From Pseudomonadota bacterium (GTDB taxonomy: Bacteria; Pseudomonadota; Alphaproteobacteria; Acetobacterales; Acetobacteraceae), in NCBI GenBank assembly GCA_021801255.1, contig JAJYYH010000020.1, positions 1 to 64,000 of the forward strand: 64,000 nt of DNA, read 5' to 3'. How positions within the stretch are numbered: position 1 is the stretch's first letter; each line of letters starts with the position of its first letter. A program made the translations under genes and the position numbers. The notes below the pieces were generated by a model. That model saw nothing but the letters and a program-made list of their open reading frames with translations, was not told where the DNA came from and made no database searches. This document shows, in pieces, positions 39,414-48,806 of the stretch.

Positions 39414-42400
39414 GCCCGCCGCAGGCCTCAGGGGAGGCGATCGCCGGTGGGGCGGCCGGTGGGGCGGCCGGTGGGGCGAACACCAGCGATCCGGTCGCCC
39501 GCGCCAACAGAAATCAGCGCGCCGCCTCCGACCCCGCGGCCTCCGCCTTTGTCGCCGCCTCGGCAGGCTCGGGCAAGACCAAGCTGCTGATCGACCGGCT
39601 GCTGCGCCTCATGCTGGCGGGCAGCGATCCGGCGCGGCTGCTCTGCCTCACCTATACCCGCGCCGCCGCCGCCGAAATGGCGATGCGGCTCAATCGTGTC
39701 TTGGCGAGCTGGGTCGGGATCGAGGATGGCGCGCTGGACCGCGAACTCGCCGCCCTCGGCGTCGCCGCCAATGCCGACCAGCGGGCGGCGGCGCGCGAGC
39801 TATTCGCCCGCGTGCTCGATCTGCCGGGCGGCATGCGGATCAGCACGATCCACGCCTTCTGCCAATCCGTGCTACGCCGTTTTCCGCTGGAGGCGGCCCT
39901 CTCGCCGCATTTTCGCCTGATCGAGGAAGCGGACGCCGCCCTCGCCCGCCAGGAAGCCCGCGAGGCGGTGCTGGCGGCGGCGCTCGGCCAGAAGCGGCAG
40001 GAGGCGGCGCTGACCTTTCTCGCCGCGACCACCGATGCCGATACTTTCGCCGCGCTGGTCGAAATGGTCAGCGCCGATGGCCCGCGCTGGGAACGCTTTC
40101 TCCGGCTCGGCGTCGAGCAGCAAGGCAGCGCATTGCGCCGGGCGCTCGGCATCACGGCGACGAGCCTACCCAACCTGCTCACCGCCGCCGCGCGCGGTAT
40201 CCCCGATGAGGCGACGCTGCGGACGGCCCTCGGAACCACGGCCGCGCAGGGCTCGCCTGCCGTGGCCACGCGCGCCACGGCCCTCCTCGCCTGGCTGGAA
40301 AAAGACATCCCCGAGCGCACCGCCCGCTGGGCGGAATGGCATCGTCTGTTCGTCACCGCCGAGGGCGAGCCGCTGGCGCTCTCCAGCATCATCAACAAGA
40401 AACTCCTCCGCGAGGCTCCCGCGCTTGCTGCCCCGATCGAGGCGGCGCAGCGCCACGCCCTCGAGATCGCTGATCAATGCGCCGCATTGGCCCTCGCCGA
40501 GGCCACCCTCGCCTTGCTTACCCTCGCCGGGCCAATGCGCGCCGACTATGCCGCGCGCAAGGAAGCGGGCGGTTATCTTGACTATCACGATCTCATCAGC
40601 CGCACCCTCGCCCTGTTGGACGCCGAGCGGGTCGGCTGGGTGCTCTACAAACTTGATGGCGGGATCGATCATCTGCTGATCGACGAGGCGCAGGATACGG
40701 CGCCCGCGCAATGGCGGATCGCGCGCGCGCTGAGCGCCGAGTTTTTCGCCGGCGTGGGCGCGCGCGCGGCGCGGCGCACGGTGTTCGCGGTGGGTGATGT
40801 CAAGCAGTCGATATATTCCTTCCAGGGCGCGGCGCCGGCCGAGCTGCGACCGGCGCGGGACGCCTGGCGGCGGGCGGTCGAGGCGGCCGGCGCCACTTGG
40901 CGCGACGTGCCGCTCGACGTTTCTTTCCGCGCCGCCGCCCCGATCCTCGACCTGGTCGATGCCGTGTTCGCCGATCCCCAGGCGGCGCGCGGCGTCGTGG
41001 AACCGGGCGAGCGGCTCAGCCATCAGGCGGCGCGGCGGGGCGCGGCCGGCCGGGTCGAGCTGTGGCCGCTGCTACGCGCTCCGGAGGCCCCCGCGGAATC
41101 TCCTTCCTGGTCCTTGCCCGAGGGCAACCGCGGCCAATCGACCGCGCGCCAGCGCCTCGCCGAACGCCTCGCCGGCTGGATCGCGGCGACAGTGCGGGGG
41201 GGCGAAGTGCTGGCAAGCCGCGGGCGGGCGGTGCAGGCGGGCGATGTCCTGGTGCTGGTGCGCCGGCGCGACGCTTTTTCCGCGGCCCTGGTGCGTGCGC
41301 TCAAGGCGGCGGATGTGCGGGTCGCCGGGCTCGATCGTCTGTCGCTCACCGCGCCGCCGGCAGTCGCCGATCTGCTGACGCTCTGCGACGTGCTGCTGCT
41401 GCCCGAGGACGAGTTGTCGCTCGCCGCCCTGCTCACCAGCCCGTTGGGCGGGCTTTCCGATGACAGTCTGATGGCGCTGGCGCTCGAACGCCGCGAAGGA
41501 TTGTGGGAGACGCTCCGCGCCCGCGCCACGGAACGCACGGACTGGCAGCGCGCCGCCGATTTCCTGCAACGCTTGCGCGCCCGTGTCGATTTCACCACGC
41601 CCTTTGCCCTGCTCACCGAGGCGCTGGGACGGCTCGGCGGCCGAGCGCGGCTCTATGCCCGGCTCGGCCCGGAAGCCGCCGAGCCGGTCGATGAACTGCT
41701 CGCCGCGGCGCGCAGCTATGGCGAGACCCATCCCCCCTCGCTCCAGGGCTTCGTCCAATGGGTCCGATCCTCGGGCGCCGAGATCAAGCGCGAGGCGGAG
41801 GCGGCGGGCAACGCGGTGCGGGTGATGACGGTGCATGGCGCCAAGGGGTTGCAGGCGCCGCTGATCATTCTTCCCGACACCACCGGCCTGCCGCCGCCGG
41901 AACGGGCGCCGCTGCTCTGGGCGGAGGACCCGGCGGGCGGCGAAGTGCCGCTCTGGGCGCCGCGCAAGGACATGCAGAGCGCCGCCTTTTCCCGCCTGCT
42001 CGCGGCGCGCGGCGAGCGTCAGCGCGAGGAACATAACCGCCTTCTGTATGTCGCGCTGACCCGCGCCGAGGACTGGCTGGTGGTGTGCGGCGCCGAGGGT
42101 AGCAAGGCGCCGCCCGACACGTGCTGGTATCGGCTGGTCGAACGCGGCATGGCGCGCTGTGATGCGGCGCAGGACGCGGCTTGCCCGGCGATCGACCCGA
42201 GCGGGGAACGTCTGGGTCGCGTTTTGAGCAGCCCGCAAAGTGCCCCCCTGGAAGCCACACCCTCGCGCGAGGTGGTGTCGGACGCACCACTCCCGCTCTG
42301 GGCCGGGCGTGCCCCGGATTGGCAGCCCGCCCCCTTGCCGGCCGAACCCGCCCTGCCCACGCCGCTCGCGCCCAGCCGCCCCGAAGGCGCGGAGGACGGT

Positions 42401-42958
42401 CCGGTGCCGCCAGCCGCCTCGCCGCTCTGGGCGCGCGAGCGGGCGGGTGCGGCGGCGCGGCAACGCGGCCAAATCCTGCACGCCCTGCTCCAGCACCTCC
42501 CGGATATCCCCCCCGCCCGCCAGACGTCGGCCGCGACGGCGTTTCTTGCCCGCTCCGGCCTGACCGCGGCGCGCGCCGCCGAACTCGCCCAGGAAGCCCT
42601 GGCGCTCTTGCAAGACCCCGAACTCGCGCCGCTGTTCGGGCCGCAGGGGCGCGCCGAGGTGCCGATCACCGGGGTGATCGGCGGGCGCGTGGTGGGCGGG
42701 ATGATCGATCGCCTGGCGGTGCTTCCCGATCGCGTGCTCATCGCCGATTACAAAACCAGCGCCGCGGTGCCGCGCCACGCCGCGGCAACCCCGGTTCTCT
42801 ATCTCCGCCAGATGGCGGCCTATCGGGCCGTGCTGCGGACGATCCATGGCGATCGGCCGGTCCTCTGCGCGCTGGTGTGGACGGCATCCTGCCGCGTCGA
42901 TTTCCTGCCCGCCTCGCTGCTCGATGCCGCCGCGCGCGCGTGGGAGAGTCCCGGCTGA
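39410..42958 (+). CDS. addA: Double-strand break repair helicase AddA
   Basis: 1182 residues. Walker A SAGSGKTKLLIDR at about 50-62, helicase motif Ia LTYTRAAAAEMAMRL, LIDEAQDTAPAQW (Walker B) and VMTVHGAKGLQAPLIILPDT (motif V/VI region) define a UvrD-family helicase. The C-terminus has the nuclease motif LIADYKTS. It works with AddB. An unusual N-terminal low-complexity stretch, two and a half copies of a 12-bp GC unit at 39449-39482, encodes GGAAGGAAGGAN and precedes the conserved core. It is the last gene of the tsaE-addA run. Confidence 0.96.
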   Translation: MSPPQASGEAIAGGAAGGAAGGANTSDPVARANRNQRAASDPAASAFVAASAGSGKTKLLIDRLLRLMLAGSDPARLLCLTYTRAAAAEMAMRLNRVLASWVGIEDGALDRELAALGVAANADQRAAARELFARVLDLPGGMRISTIHAFCQSVLRRFPLEAALSPHFRLIEEADAALARQEAREAVLAAALGQKRQEAALTFLAATTDADTFAALVEMVSADGPRWERFLRLGVEQQGSALRRALGITATSLPNLLTAAARGIPDEATLRTALGTTAAQGSPAVATRATALLAWLEKDIPERTARWAEWHRLFVTAEGEPLALSSIINKKLLREAPALAAPIEAAQRHALEIADQCAALALAEATLALLTLAGPMRADYAARKEAGGYLDYHDLISRTLALLDAERVGWVLYKLDGGIDHLLIDEAQDTAPAQWRIARALSAEFFAGVGARAARRTVFAVGDVKQSIYSFQGAAPAELRPARDAWRRAVEAAGATWRDVPLDVSFRAAAPILDLVDAVFADPQAARGVVEPGERLSHQAARRGAAGRVELWPLLRAPEAPAESPSWSLPEGNRGQSTARQRLAERLAGWIAATVRGGEVLASRGRAVQAGDVLVLVRRRDAFSAALVRALKAADVRVAGLDRLSLTAPPAVADLLTLCDVLLLPEDELSLAALLTSPLGGLSDDSLMALALERREGLWETLRARATERTDWQRAADFLQRLRARVDFTTPFALLTEALGRLGGRARLYARLGPEAAEPVDELLAAARSYGETHPPSLQGFVQWVRSSGAEIKREAEAAGNAVRVMTVHGAKGLQAPLIILPDTTGLPPPERAPLLWAEDPAGGEVPLWAPRKDMQSAAFSRLLAARGERQREEHNRLLYVALTRAEDWLVVCGAEGSKAPPDTCWYRLVERGMARCDAAQDAACPAIDPSGERLGRVLSSPQSAPLEATPSREVVSDAPLPLWAGRAPDWQPAPLPAEPALPTPLAPSRPEGAEDGPVPPAASPLWARERAGAAARQRGQILHALLQHLPDIPPARQTSAATAFLARSGLTAARAAELAQEALALLQDPELAPLFGPQGRAEVPITGVIGGRVVGGMIDRLAVLPDRVLIADYKTSAAVPRHAAATPVLYLRQMAAYRAVLRTIHGDRPVLCALVWTASCRVDFLPASLLDAAARAWESPG

Positions 42959-43269
42959 TACCAAGACAAAATACCAACCCGCCGAACGCCGTCATCACCA
43001 AGCACGGATCGGGCTTGCGGGACTGCGTTCAATTTTATCCCGCAACAGAACGGCAGAACATCACCGCCCCAATCATCCCCCTCACCCGATGGCCCTGAGA
43101 GTGCCCTCGCACCCCGGGACCGATCGGCAAGAATTTTGATTTTCAGAGGGCCATCTTTTTCAAGGCCGATGGATTTCCAGGCTCTGAGGCGTGTCACTGG
43201 GCTGGCTTCATTCCGGCCGCTAAACCCGCTATGGTCGGGATGAAAAGCGATTAGCCAGGGGAGGGCGAA
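42959..43269. other. Intergenic gap containing one arm of a repeat pair
   Basis: 311 bases between addA and the acyl-CoA synthetase. No gene is visible. It contains a sequence at 43078-43098 resembling one end of the 27276-27416 element (TCACCCGATGGCCCTGAG) and the repeat arm at 43121-43187 that recurs inverted at 46673-46740. GC content is lower than in the genes around it. Confidence 0.6.
43121..43187 (-). repeat. Arm 1 of an inverted repeat pair flanking the KirBac block
   Basis: Read on the minus strand from 43187, the sequence starts TCAGAGCCTG and matches the plus strand from 46673 at 39 of the first 48 positions, ungapped. The pair is in inverted orientation on the two sides of the block 43270-46502. 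Confidence 0.6.
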
Positions 43270-45042
43270 ATGCAAGGCAATCAGCCGGGCGGGATGCCGC
43301 GGCAGAGGAGCGAGACGCTGGAGATGGCGGAGCCGAGCTATGTGCATGGGGCGAGCACCACGGCGCTGCTCGGCGAGACCATCGGCGCGGCGCTGGCGCG
43401 GGCTGCGCGGCTCTGGGGCGCGCGCCCGGCACTGATCAGCCGCCAGCAGGCGATCCGCCTCACCTATGCCGAGTTGCACGCCCGCACCGACGCCATCGCT
43501 GCCGGCATGCTCGCGCTCGGGCTCGATCGCGGCGACCGTCTCGGCATCTGGTCGCCGAACAACGCCGAATGGCTGCTCACCCAATACGCCGCCGCCAAGG
43601 CCGGGATCATCCTGGTCACCATCAATCCCGCCTATCGCGTGAGCGAGCTTGAATACGCGCTCAATCTCTCGGGCTGCAAGGCCGTGGTGCTGACGCGCGC
43701 GTTCAAATCAAGCGATTACGCCGGGATGCTGCGCGCGCTGGTGCCCGAGCTTGCCCATCCCGAAGGCATCGTGCGGAGCGAACGCCTGCCGCAGCTCGAA
43801 CGCGCGATCGTCATCGGCGAGACGCCCGAGCGTGGTTTTCTACCCTTCGCCGCCATCGCCGAAGCCGCCGACAGGGCGAGCGTGGCGCGCCTTGCCGATC
43901 TCGCGCCTGCCCTTCAGTTCGACGATCCGATCAACATCCAGTTCACTTCCGGCACCACCGGTTTTCCCAAAGGCGCCACACTCACCCACCACAACATTCT
44001 CAACAACGGCTTCTTTGTCGGCGAGGCGATCCGGCTCTCGCCCGAGGATCGGATCTGCGCTCCGGTGCCGCTCTATCATTGTTTCGGTATGGTGATGGCC
44101 AATCTCGCCGCCCTCAGCCATGGCAGCGCGGTGATCTATCCGAGCGAGGGCTTCGATCCGCTCGCGGTACTGCAAACCGTGGCCGAGGAACGCGCGACCG
44201 CGCTCTATGGCGTGCCTACCATGTTCATCGCCGAACTCGATCATCCCGATTTCGCCGCCTTCGATCTTTCCTCGCTCCGCACTGGCATCATGGCGGGCTC
44301 GCCCTGCCCGATCGCGGTGATGCGCCGGGTGATGGAGCGCATGCACATGCGCGACATCACCATTGCCTATGGCATGACAGAGACCAGCCCCGTGAGTTTC
44401 CAGAGCGCGATCGACGACCCGATCGAGAAACGGGTCGCGACCGTTGGGCGCATCCAGCCACATCTCGAAGTAAAAATCATCAACGCCGAGGGCCATATCG
44501 TCCCGCGCGGGGTGCCGGGCGAGCTTTGCACGCGGGGCTATTCGGTGATGCTCGGCTACTGGAACGATGCCGAGAAGACGCGCGAGGCGATCGATGCGGC
44601 GGGCTGGATGCATACCGGCGATCTCGCGACCATCGACGCGGAAGGCTATTGCGCGATTGTCGGGCGGATCAAGGATCTCGTGATCCGCGGCGGGGAAAAT
44701 GTCTATCCGCGCGAGATCGAGGAATTCCTCTACCGCCATCCGAAAGTGCAGGCCGCCCAGGTGGTCGGCGTGCCGGATGCCAAGTATGGCGAGGAACTCT
44801 GCGCGTGGATTCGGCTGAACGAGGGCGAAAGCGCGACCGAGGAAGAAATCCGCGCCTTCTGCCGCGGCCAGATCGCGCATCAGAAAATCCCCCGCTATAT
44901 CCGCTTCGTCGAGGATTTTCCCATGACGATCACAGGAAAAATCCAGAAATTCATCATCCGCGAGCGGATGGTTGCCGAACTTGGCCTCGATCCCGGCGAG
45001 GCGGGCTCGCGCGCGGTGGAGCGCGATGCCACCAAGACGTAA
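43270..45042 (+). CDS. Acyl-CoA synthetase (fatty-acyl-CoA ligase, class I adenylate-forming)
   Basis: 590 residues. [22 protein letters not shown] (about 222-243) is the P-loop, [15 protein letters not shown] is the second motif, and [37 protein letters not shown] is the hinge/acyl pocket. [18 protein letters not shown] lysine motif lies at the C-terminus. Length and the [25 protein letters not shown] region match medium- to long-chain fatty-acyl-CoA synthases of proteobacteria. Its 3' end overlaps the KirBac start by 17 bases. Confidence 0.92.
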   Translation: MQGNQPGGMPRQRSETLEMAEPSYVHGASTTALLGETIGAALARAARLWGARPALISRQQAIRLTYAELHARTDAIAAGMLALGLDRGDRLGIWSPNNAEWLLTQYAAAKAGIILVTINPAYRVSELEYALNLSGCKAVVLTRAFKSSDYAGMLRALVPELAHPEGIVRSERLPQLERAIVIGETPERGFLPFAAIAEAADRASVARLADLAPALQFDDPINIQFTSGTTGFPKGATLTHHNILNNGFFVGEAIRLSPEDRICAPVPLYHCFGMVMANLAALSHGSAVIYPSEGFDPLAVLQTVAEERATALYGVPTMFIAELDHPDFAAFDLSSLRTGIMAGSPCPIAVMRRVMERMHMRDITIAYGMTETSPVSFQSAIDDPIEKRVATVGRIQPHLEVKIINAEGHIVPRGVPGELCTRGYSVMLGYWNDAEKTREAIDAAGWMHTGDLATIDAEGYCAIVGRIKDLVIRGGENVYPREIEEFLYRHPKVQAAQVVGVPDAKYGEELCAWIRLNEGESATEEEIRAFCRGQIAHQKIPRYIRFVEDFPMTITGKIQKFIIRERMVAELGLDPGEAGSRAVERDATKT

Positions 45043-45892
45043 GCCACGCGATACGCTCCGCGTCGAGCGCGTCGGCGTGCCGCGCGAGTCCTGGCGCGAC
45101 GCCTATCACTTTCTTCTCGTGCAGCCATGGAGCGTGTTCTTCGCGTTGGTGATCGCGCTCTATCTCGGCCTCAATCTCGTGTTTGCTTTTCTCTACACGC
45201 TCCAGCCCGGCAGCGTCGCTGCGACCCGCCCCGGCGTGCTTTCGGATGCGTTCTTCTTCTCGGTCGAGACCATGGCGACGATCGGCTATGGCGTCATGCA
45301 CCCCGAGACCCTCTATGCCCATATTCTCGTCACCACCGAGGCCCTGTTCGGCATTCTCTTCGTGCCGTTGGCGACGGGCCTGATTATCGCCAAGTTCACC
45401 CGCCCGAGCGCGCGCGTTTTGTTCAGCCGCAATCTCGTGCTGAGCCGGTTCGAGGGCGTCCCCACCTTGATGTTTCGCGCCGCCAACATCCGCGCCAACC
45501 AGATCGTCGAGGCGCGCATGAATTTTACCCTGGCGCGCACCATCGAGAGCGCGGAGGGACACCGGATCCGCCGCATCTTCGACCTCGCGCTCCTGCGCCA
45601 CACCAACCCGCAATTCGCCCTGAGCTGGACGGTGATGCATCCGGTGGACGCCAACTCTCCGCTATTCGGTTTCAGCGAGGCGCAGTGGCGCGAGCCCGGC
45701 CTGATGATCCTCGCGGTGATTACCGGGATCGACGCCACCACCTCGGCAACCGTGCATGCCCGCCACGTCTATCGGGGCGAGGATGTTCTCATCGCCCATG
45801 AGTTCGAGGATATTCTCACCTGGCGCGGCGAGGATGTGGTGCATATCGACTATCGGCGCTTCCACGCGACCAGGCCGAGCCCCGCCGCCTGA
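45026..45892 (+). CDS. Inward-rectifier potassium channel (KirBac family)
   Basis: 288 residues from the ATG at 45026, which overlaps the preceding CDS by 17 bases. An outer helix (about 36-59), a pore helix and the selectivity filter TIGYG (85-89), and an inner helix (about 101-122) form a two-helix pore. Beyond it is a cytoplasmic immunoglobulin-like Kir domain ([33 protein letters not shown], later HSPL-like [11 protein letters not shown]). KirBac channels pass K+ and are lipid- and pH-sensitive. Coupling to an acyl-CoA synthetase is unusual. Confidence 0.93.
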   Translation: MPPRRKPRDTLRVERVGVPRESWRDAYHFLLVQPWSVFFALVIALYLGLNLVFAFLYTLQPGSVAATRPGVLSDAFFFSVETMATIGYGVMHPETLYAHILVTTEALFGILFVPLATGLIIAKFTRPSARVLFSRNLVLSRFEGVPTLMFRAANIRANQIVEARMNFTLARTIESAEGHRIRRIFDLALLRHTNPQFALSWTVMHPVDANSPLFGFSEAQWREPGLMILAVITGIDATTSATVHARHVYRGEDVLIAHEFEDILTWRGEDVVHIDYRRFHATRPSPAA

Positions 45893-45911
45893 TCCCCCGC
45901 CCGCCGGATGT

Positions 45912-46502
45912 TCAGCTTGCCGCGATGATCTCGGGTGTCAGCATCGCCCGTTCGCCCCGCGCCGTTGCGTTGTGGGCGGGAGCGTTGCCGATGGGCGAGG
46001 GGAATTGCTTCAGGAGACCGAGCAAGGCTGGGCGCAGACGCTGCAATTCCTGGAGATGGGTCGCGGCGAGCCGGGCGAGTTCCGCGTCGGCCTTTTCGGT
46101 CAGCCGCAACAGCACCCGCCGGCGATCGGCGCGGTCGGCGAGCCGCTCGACCAGACCGGCCTCCTCAAGCCGATCGACGAGTTCGACGGCGCTGTGATGA
46201 CGGATCAGCAAGCGCGCCGCCAGCTCGCCAATGCTCACCGTCTCCCGCCCCGGCCAGCCCTTGATCTGGAGCAGCGCCTGATGCTGGCGCGGCGTGAGGC
46301 CGCTGCCGCGCGCCTCATGCTCGCTGAATTCGAGGAAGCTCCGCAGCAGGAAACGGAATTCCGCGAGCACGACGTAATCGTCCTTGGCGAGCGTGACCGC
46401 CGCCGGCCCGGCCGGGCGCCGCGCAACACTCGGGCGCCTGCTGATCGCACCGCGCGATTGCAAGAAAACCGTCTTCGCCCCGCCTAAAATTTCTTGTCCC
46501 AC
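45912..46502 (-). CDS. MarR-family transcriptional regulator
   Basis: The winged-helix core is clear: LTPRQHQALLQIKGWPG, SIGELAARLLIRHHSAVELVDRLEEAGLVER and DRRRVLLRLTEKADAEL. The N-terminus is uncertain; the frame is open to 46601 and no ATG is close to the domain. A GTG at 46502 is used here because AAGGCGG precedes it; a TTG at 46463 is also possible, and the true start may lie closer to the conserved DDYVVLAEF. It converges on KirBac and faces away from mccA. It may control the neighbouring block, but no operator was recognised. Confidence 0.8.
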   Translation of the reverse strand: MGQEILGGAKTVFLQSRGAISRRPSVARRPAGPAAVTLAKDDYVVLAEFRFLLRSFLEFSEHEARGSGLTPRQHQALLQIKGWPGRETVSIGELAARLLIRHHSAVELVDRLEEAGLVERLADRADRRRVLLRLTEKADAELARLAATHLQELQRLRPALLGLLKQFPSPIGNAPAHNATARGERAMLTPEIIAAS

Positions 46503-46672
46503 GATTTGACTGCCGCCTTCACGATTGCCGCGCCACACGTTCCCTCGCTCGCCTCCAAGGCGGCGTGGTACCAGGCGTTCCCGCCGGTTTAACTTTGTCA
46601 CGGGCCCGTGATATCAGGTTTTCGTGAGAGTTTCAACCACCCTCGAAACGACCGCTTCGGCCGTAATTCCGG

Positions 46673-46740
46673 TCAGAGCCTGAAAATCAATCGAACTTGG
46701 GAAAGAACGCCCTCTGGAAACATTGGCGTTTTTCCGTCGA
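46673..46740 (+). repeat. Arm 2 of an inverted repeat pair flanking the KirBac block
   Basis: This plus-strand copy pairs with the minus-strand sequence at 43121-43187 (39 of 48 positions). It is followed by a TTTTTCAAACTCTCAG motif (46762-46777). It lies in the 286-base gap between the MarR gene and the 3' end of mccA, which holds no gene. Confidence 0.6.
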
Positions 46741-46788
46741 TTTCCGAGCAAGAAGGCATTCTTTTTCAAACTCTCAGGGGCGCGGGTT

Positions 46789-48801
46789 TCAGGCGAGCGG
46801 ACGGACCACCGCCAGCTCGCGTCCTTCCTCGACCATCGCGCCGCTTTCGGCCGAGACCGAGACCACCACGCCCGCGAACGGCGCGGTGAGCGTGATCTCC
46901 ATCTTCATCGCCTCCAGCACGATCAGCCGCTGACCGCGCGCGACCTCTTCCCCGGGCGCCACGAGAACGCTGCCGACATAGCCCGGGATCGGCGCCAGCA
47001 CTCGCCCGCCGCTGGCGCTCTCGGCCCCGACCGTGGCGCCGGGGTCGAAGAGGCGAAAATGATACGTCGCCCCGGCGGCGAGCACGGTCAGCGTTTCGCC
47101 ATCCGCGACGACGCTGAGCGCGCGCTCATGCCCGGCGAGCCGCAGACGGAGCCGATTCCCCCGCCATGATCCCGAGACCGGAAAAATCCCCCCCGGCAGG
47201 GTGATCCGCCAATCGGCCGGGGTGGCGCCGGGCTCGTCGGGCGCGTGAAGCGTGATGGCATGGAGGGTTTCCCCCTCGCGCAGCAAAACCTCCTGCGCCG
47301 CCCGGCCGAACAGCCGCCAGCCATCCACGGCCGCCCAGGGCGAGGCGGGATCGGCGCTGGCCTCGGCCGCCGCCCGCGCGACCGCCTCGCGCTGGCGTAG
47401 CACCGCGAGGGCGCAAGCGGCGAGTGCCTCGGGCGGCGCGGCGTCGGTCGGGCTGGCGAGCAGCTCGGGATGGCGGGCGATGAACCCGGTATCGGGCGCC
47501 GTGGCGGCGAAGTCGGGATGGCCGGCGATGGCCCGCAGCAGCGCCAGATTGGTCCGCACCCCGGCCAGCTCATAGGCCGCCAGCGCGCCAACCAACCGGC
47601 GGCGCGCCGCCTCCCGGTCGTGATCCCAGACGATCAGCTTGGCGATCATCGGGTCGTATTCGATACCGATCCGGTCGCCTTCCCGCACCCCGGTATCGAT
47701 CCGCACATGCGGGCCGGGATCGGGGGTGCGAAGATGCAGGATGCGCCCGGTCGCGGGGAGGAAATCGCGCGCCGGATCCTCGGCATAGATACGCGCCTCG
47801 ATGGCGTGGCCGGTCAGTGTGATGTCCTCTTGGCCGAGCGGCAGCCGCTTGCCGGCGGCGATGCGGAGTTGCCATTCCACGAGATCAAGCCCGGTGATCA
47901 TTTCCGTCACCGGGTGTTCGACCTGCAGGCGCGTGTTCATTTCCATGAAGTGAAACGCGCCATTGGCGACGATGAACTCCACCGTGCCGGCGCCGAGATA
48001 GCCGACGGCGCGCGCGGCGCGGATCGCCGCCTCCCCGATCGCCGCGCGCAAACCAGGATCGAGCCCCGGCGCCGGCGCCTCCTCGATGATTTTTTGGTGG
48101 CGGCGCTGGATCGAGCAGTCCCGCTCGAAAAGATGGATGCAGTTGCCGTGCGTATCGGCGAACACCTGCACCTCGACATGGCGCGGGCGTTCGAGATATT
48201 TCTCGATCAAAACATGATCATCGCCGAACGTGGCGCGCGCCTCGCGCTTCGCCCCCTGGATCGCCACCGCCAGATCCTCGGGTCGCGCGACGATGCGCAT
48301 GCCTTTGCCGCCGCCCCCCGCCGAGGCCTTGATCAGCACCGGATAGCCGACGCGGGCGGCGGCTTGCGCCAGCGTCGCCTCGTCCTGCAGGGCGCCATGA
48401 TAGCCCGGCACCAGCGCCACGCCGGATTCCGCCATCAGCGTCTTGGCCGCCGATTTCGACCCCATGGCGCGGATCGCGGTGGCCGGCGGGCCGATGAAAA
48501 CCAGGCCGGAAGCGGCGACGCTTTCGGCGAATTCGGCGTTTTCCGAGAGAAAGCCATAGCCGGGATGGATCGCCTCGGCCCCGCTCGCCCGCGCCGCGGC
48601 GATGATCGCGGCCGGATCGAGATAGCTTTTACGCGCCGGCGCTGGGCCGATCTCGATGGCCTCATCGGCGCTTTCGACATGCAGCGCGGCGCGATCGGCC
48701 TCGGAAAAAACCGCGACTGTGGCAATGCCGAGACGGCGCGCCGTGCGTATCACCCGGCATGCGATTTCGCCACGGTTGGCAATCAGGATTTTGCTGAACA
48801 T
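46789..48801 (-). CDS. mccA: Methylcrotonyl-CoA carboxylase alpha subunit (biotin carboxylase and biotin carrier)
   Basis: About 670 residues from the ATG at 48799-48801; a GTG nine bases upstream overlaps the mccB stop codon and is an alternative. The biotin-carboxylase N-terminus FSKILIANRGEIACRVIRTARRLGI, the ATP loop KASAGGGGKGMRIV, VEVQVFADTHGNCIHLFERDCSIQRRHQK and the EMNTRLQVEHPVTEMITG active site are all present. The C-terminal biotin domain has EAMKMEIT with biotinyl Lys633. With the adjacent carboxyltransferase and isovaleryl-CoA dehydrogenase it catalyses the ATP-dependent carboxylation step of leucine degradation. A propionyl- or geranyl-CoA carboxylase role is less likely in this context. 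Confidence 0.93.
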   Translation of the reverse strand: MFSKILIANRGEIACRVIRTARRLGIATVAVFSEADRAALHVESADEAIEIGPAPARKSYLDPAAIIAAARASGAEAIHPGYGFLSENAEFAESVAASGLVFIGPPATAIRAMGSKSAAKTLMAESGVALVPGYHGALQDEATLAQAAARVGYPVLIKASAGGGGKGMRIVARPEDLAVAIQGAKREARATFGDDHVLIEKYLERPRHVEVQVFADTHGNCIHLFERDCSIQRRHQKIIEEAPAPGLDPGLRAAIGEAAIRAARAVGYLGAGTVEFIVANGAFHFMEMNTRLQVEHPVTEMITGLDLVEWQLRIAAGKRLPLGQEDITLTGHAIEARIYAEDPARDFLPATGRILHLRTPDPGPHVRIDTGVREGDRIGIEYDPMIAKLIVWDHDREAARRRLVGALAAYELAGVRTNLALLRAIAGHPDFAATAPDTGFIARHPELLASPTDAAPPEALAACALAVLRQREAVARAAAEASADPASPWAAVDGWRLFGRAAQEVLLREGETLHAITLHAPDEPGATPADWRITLPGGIFPVSGSWRGNRLRLRLAGHERALSVVADGETLTVLAAGATYHFRLFDPGATVGAESASGGRVLAPIPGYVGSVLVAPGEEVARGQRLIVLEAMKMEITLTAPFAGVVVSVSAESGAMVEEGRELAVVRPLA

Positions 48802-48806
48802 GCGCG

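Noticed and set aside
39449-39482. Tandem repeat considered as a regulatory or CRISPR-like array
   Set aside because: Only two and a half direct copies of a 12-bp unit within the addA reading frame; it is a coding low-complexity tract.
41072-42964. A 630-residue minus-strand frame
   Set aside because: Antisense to addA; no recognisable motif.
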